This document shows positions 61,059-64,000 of a DNA stretch of 64,000 nucleotides, in pieces. Position numbers and translations under genes: made by a program. Positions within the stretch are counted from its first letter, which is position 1, and every line of letters begins with the position of its first letter. Origin of the DNA: Maribacter litopenaei. GTDB lineage: Bacteria; Bacteroidota; Bacteroidia; Flavobacteriales; Flavobacteriaceae. The DNA is taken from contig NZ_CP104205.1 in NCBI RefSeq assembly GCF_025244665.1, positions 868,001 to 932,000 on the forward strand. The letters run 5' to 3'. Under the pieces are notes generated by a model. The model searched no databases. It was not told where the DNA came from and worked only from the letters and a program-made list of their open reading frames with translations.

Positions 61059-61233
61059 ATTATTTATTTTTGAGAGAATTCTTTAGTAAAAGACTAATAA
61101 CAAGACAACAATTATTATAATGCTTTTTTCGCCTTTGTTATGTACAACATTTACATTTTATTATTATTTAAATAAACAAAAATTTTATATTTACTAATTA
61201 ATAGAATGTTTTCATAAATTTTTTTTAAATATA

Positions 61234-62298
61234 ATGAATAAACTTTTCACACTTTTCTTATTAATATTTGTTATTCACTATACAAGTTTCTCACAAAATG
61301 ATTCTCTCGTGCTAAATAACGGAGATTTTATTGTAGGAGACTTAAAAAGTATGTTCAAGGGTGTTTTGACTATTGAACCATCATATTCAGACTCAGATTT
61401 TAAAATTAAATGGAAAGACGTTAAAGAATTAAAGGCAACTCAGCGTTACTTCATAGCGCTTTCTGATGGGCTAAGAACTAATGGAACATTAAAAAGTTCA
61501 GGTATTGGAAAACTAATAATTCACAAAGGGGAAGGGGATTACCTAACTGTTAATCAAAGTGATGTTGTTTACATAAAAAGTATAGATAGTGGTTTTTTAA
61601 GCCGTCTTTCTGCTAATATAGATTTTGGTTTCACATTAACTAAAGCTAATAACCAACAACAACTAAACGGTAATTTAAGGATGGGATATTTGGCGGATAA
61701 GTGGACGACTAGACTATTTTATAACACGTTATTGACCAAACAAGATGATGCGTCAGATATACGGAGAAATGATGCTGGAATTGAATTTCTCTATATTTTG
61801 CCTGAAGATTGGGTTCTTGGCGCAAGCGTAAATCTACTATCAAATACAGAACAATCCTTAGACTTACGCTTAACAAGTAAAATGGGAATTGGTAATTATT
61901 TAAAATATTCTAATACGATGTATTGGAATGTTTTGGCTGGTTTTGCGTATAATACTGAAAGCTTCTTACCTATTTTAAATCCGAGCAAGGAATTACTACA
62001 ACAACACCGAATAGAAAATCATTTGAGGGATTTTTGAAAACAGAATTAAACATATATGATCTCGGTGATTTAGAGCTTTTCACCAATATAATTCTATACC
62101 CTACAATTTTTTCAGATACCAATGTTAAGTCTCGGTCGCACTAGAGTAGACTTTAGATTCGATGTAAAGTATGATGATCTCTTTATTGAGGATTTTTACA
62201 TCAGAGCAGGTTATAATCTCAATTATGATAATAGACCAGCTGAAGCAGGAAAAGCATTAGATTATATCTTTACTACAGGATTTGGCTGGGAATGGTAA
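61234..62298 (+). CDS. DUF481-type outer-membrane protein (two frame breaks)
   Basis: Signal MNKLFTLFLLIFVIHYTSFSQ. The C-terminal 200 residues form the barrel of DUF481 (NIDFGFTLTKANNQQQLNGN ... RVDFRFDVKYDDLFIEDFYI), ending GFGWEW at 62298. The middle residues hold a KDGxV-type soluble part. Two slips: a T-run near 61970-61980 (T4 where T5 would restore the frame) and 62130-62135, where AAGTCTCGG stands for AAGTCTGG. It reads opposite to its neighbours. Related DUF481 proteins are of unknown function. Confidence 0.75.
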
Positions 62299-62339
62299 AT
62301 TCTACTACAATCAAAAAAACACCAAACTTGGTATTAGGG

Positions 62340-63110
62340 TTACCTTTTATAAACTTGTTTACCCTCTTTATAAGTTTCTAAAACTATAATGTTTTTTATT
62401 TCTTCTTCAGGCACTTTTAAAGGGTTTTTATCAAGAATAACTAAGTCGGCAAGCTTACCTTTTTCAAGAGTTCCTTTGGTGTCTTCTTCAAAATGCTGAT
62501 AGGCTGACCAATCTGTAATGCCTTTGAGCGCTTCGTAGGGAGTTGTCTTCTCATCCGCACCAATCACTTGACCTGAACGGGACTTTCGCTCAACTGAAAT
62601 CCCGACCATCCTCATTAAATTTGGCAGGGCTACAGGTGCATCTGTATGGATGGTTATCCTCAAACCTTTATCCAAGGCTGTTCTCGGTAGGACTGATAGA
62701 GTTTCCAAGGCTATCTCCAATAATCTGTTTGTGCCAGTCTCCCCAGTAATAGGTATGTAGCGGAAATAATGAAGCAATGACATTCAATTCCATAAAAGAA
62801 TCAAGTTGATCTTCCCGAACATATTGACCGTGGATAAGAACACTTCTTCGGTCATCATTTCCAAATTCTTCTATGGCAGGCTTCATTGTACGTATCATCT
62901 CGGTCCATTGCCGCATCACCATTGCCATGGGTGAAAACTTAACAGTTGTTTTTAAACGCTTTTTTATACAATGACGTCACAACACTATCACTAGGAATTG
63001 CTGGATAACCGCTGTAATCTAGGTCTGCCCCATCTGGTGGAATTAAATACGGCTGAGTTTGCCAAACTGTTCTTCCCTATGGAGATTCATCAAGTGTTAA
63101 AAAGATGCAA
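62340..63110 (-). pseudogene. Decayed lipoprotein amidohydrolase (third copy, 5' part missing)
   Basis: Only the C-terminal half remains: PPDGADLDYSGYPAIPS, HGNGDAAMD, RRSVLIHGQYVREDQLDSFMEL, DAPVALPNLMR, GTLEKGKLADLVILD and a normal C-terminus. Motif-type slips occur at 62682-62687 and 62898-62903 (both TCTCGG for TCTGG). There are also real lesions: a TAG in GESP-GRT near 63080 and TGTTAA near 62940-62946 where WQ is expected. The N-terminal half is absent. This is the one locus here where decay is likely genuine. Confidence 0.8.
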
Positions 63111-63157
63111 AGCACAGCAAGTAATTAATTACGTTTTATTCACATAATAATTCCTAT

Positions 63158-63295
63158 TTAATCATTTTTATAAACGCTTTTGCCTTCTTCTATGCATTCT
63201 GTAATCTTTGTTGAATGTATTTGCATTGGATTTATTTTTAATGAGTTTTCATCAAAAATAAACAAGTGGGCCAAAGCTTACTTTTTCAAACGTTT
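63158..63295 (-). pseudogene. C-terminal remnant of a further amidohydrolase
   Basis: In one frame it reads LAHLFIFDENSLKINPMQ ... TECIEEGKSVYKND and a stop, the C-terminal pattern of amidohydrolases such as those at 56644 and 62340 (KLADLVIL, then DENPLKV). The upstream part is gone. It confirms repeated copying and decay at this place. Confidence 0.55.
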
Positions 63296-63303
63296 ACTTT
63301 CAT

Positions 63304-63720
63304 TTATTCTCGTAATTTGGCCCATATTTCAACTTTTGCCCTTTTAGTAAATATGATATTCCCAGCTGAGTCATAATCAATTTCTAATTCTTTTAATTTA
63401 GTATCATTTCCAGGTAGCTTAAACGCAAAAGATGACATCCCATTGGTAAAAACACCGGTGCCTTTTGGAGAGAATTCTTTTTCTGTGCCGTCGGACATTT
63501 TGACGCGTAGCTTTTTAAGCTTAACGGTTCCCCGAATACACTTTAACTTTATTGTAGAAATGTTTTGTTTTTTGCCAAGCATATTGACTTTATCTGTTTC
63601 AGCCATGTAAGACACAGTTTTTTCCGATAGTTTTATCCAACCCTTTTCTTCAGACTGCGCGAAGGAACGAAGCCCAAACGCAACAATCAATACCGGAGCT
63701 AATAGAATACTTTTTTTCAT
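63304..63720 (-). CDS. Secreted DUF2541-like protein
   Basis: 138 residues. Signal MKKSILLAPVLIVAFGLRSFAQ. The mature part repeats short strands (IKLKCIRGTVKLKKLRVKMSDG, ELEIDYDSAGNIIF), a pattern like DUF2541 small beta proteins. No break. Role unknown. Confidence 0.65.
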   Translation of the reverse strand: MKKSILLAPVLIVAFGLRSFAQSEEKGWIKLSEKTVSYMAETDKVNMLGKKQNISTIKLKCIRGTVKLKKLRVKMSDGTEKEFSPKGTGVFTNGMSSFAFKLPGNDTKLKELEIDYDSAGNIIFTKRAKVEIWAKLRE

Positions 63721-64000
63721 TTTATTGATATTTTAATTTTGTTAACCGACAACAGCGGTTCAATTCTTTGAGTGTTTTCAATCCAACTTATTTAAATTAA
63801 TCATAACCTTTTTGGTCAAAAAGAACTGTACAACCATACCAGATTTGATCTTGGTGATAGGATTTATTCTTAATTTCGGTTAAGCCATTTAGCTTCAGGC
63901 GGTTGGTTTAAATTGCCCACAACGACCTGCTAAACGCAGTTCAGGTATGATAACGAAGATACAATAAAATGGATAAAAATGCCATGATATTGGACTGTTG
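63721..64000. other. Intergenic end of the window
   Basis: No gene supported. GCCCACAAC at 63915-63923 resembles a palindrome left core, and the sequence after it (AGGTATGATAACG) resembles the palindrome body, but the partner half would lie outside the window. Confidence 0.35.

Overview
The window looks like a marine-type Flavobacteriaceae (Bacteroidota) chromosome. The evidence is low GC, promoters of the TAnnTTTG type, a type IX secretion sorting domain, a Rho with a long N-terminal insertion, an archaeal-type prolyl-tRNA synthetase, the folP / DUF1599 / DoxX-like / tpiA neighbourhood, and a Nudix-type arabinose regulator. I cannot name the species.

Layout. (1) 1-21 kb is core genome: folE (cut by the window edge), a T9SS-exported protein, a FadL-type porin, proS, two tRNA-Glu genes, rpsT, rho, truA, an ABC exporter, cdaA, folP, tpiA, prmA and clpS. 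(2) 21-30 kb is an L-arabinose utilisation locus: a divergently transcribed AraR-type regulator, then GH51 arabinofuranosidase, araB, araD, araA, an exported aldose epimerase and a sodium/sugar symporter in one direction. A DsrE-like protein, a DUF1593 nucleoside-hydrolase-like protein, a sulfatase and a YceI protein follow. (3) 35.4-39.1 kb is the end of an integrated element: repeats resembling a tRNA 3' end, a Bacteroidetes-type tyrosine recombinase, an unknown 492-residue protein overlapping it, and an excisionase-like HTH protein. (4) 39.1-60.3 kb is an array of about 16 small gene cassettes, almost all read on the minus strand, separated by 16 imperfect palindromes of about 130 bp. The palindromes behave like integron attC sites. 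The first bases of each cassette are complementary to the core at its own far end, and a two-gene cassette is present twice with sequence identity ending exactly at the GTT cores. No integron integrase is visible. Three copies of one IS1182-like element sit at the identical position inside three palindromes. (5) 60.3-64 kb holds a diverged third copy of the duplicated cassette's outer-membrane gene, a DUF481 gene and decayed amidohydrolase pieces.

A second signal runs through the whole window. More than 30 reading frames, including essential genes (proS, rho, tpiA, prmA), are broken, and almost every break maps to one motif. TCNGG reads as TCTCGG (one base gained) or TCGG (one base lost); on the other strand CCNGA reads as CCGAGA or CCGA. 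Repairing those bases restores full-length proteins every time. I therefore annotate these genes as single features spanning the break. The likeliest cause is a sequencing or consensus error at a modified-base motif, which itself would imply a DNA methyltransferase of TCNGG/CCNGA specificity.
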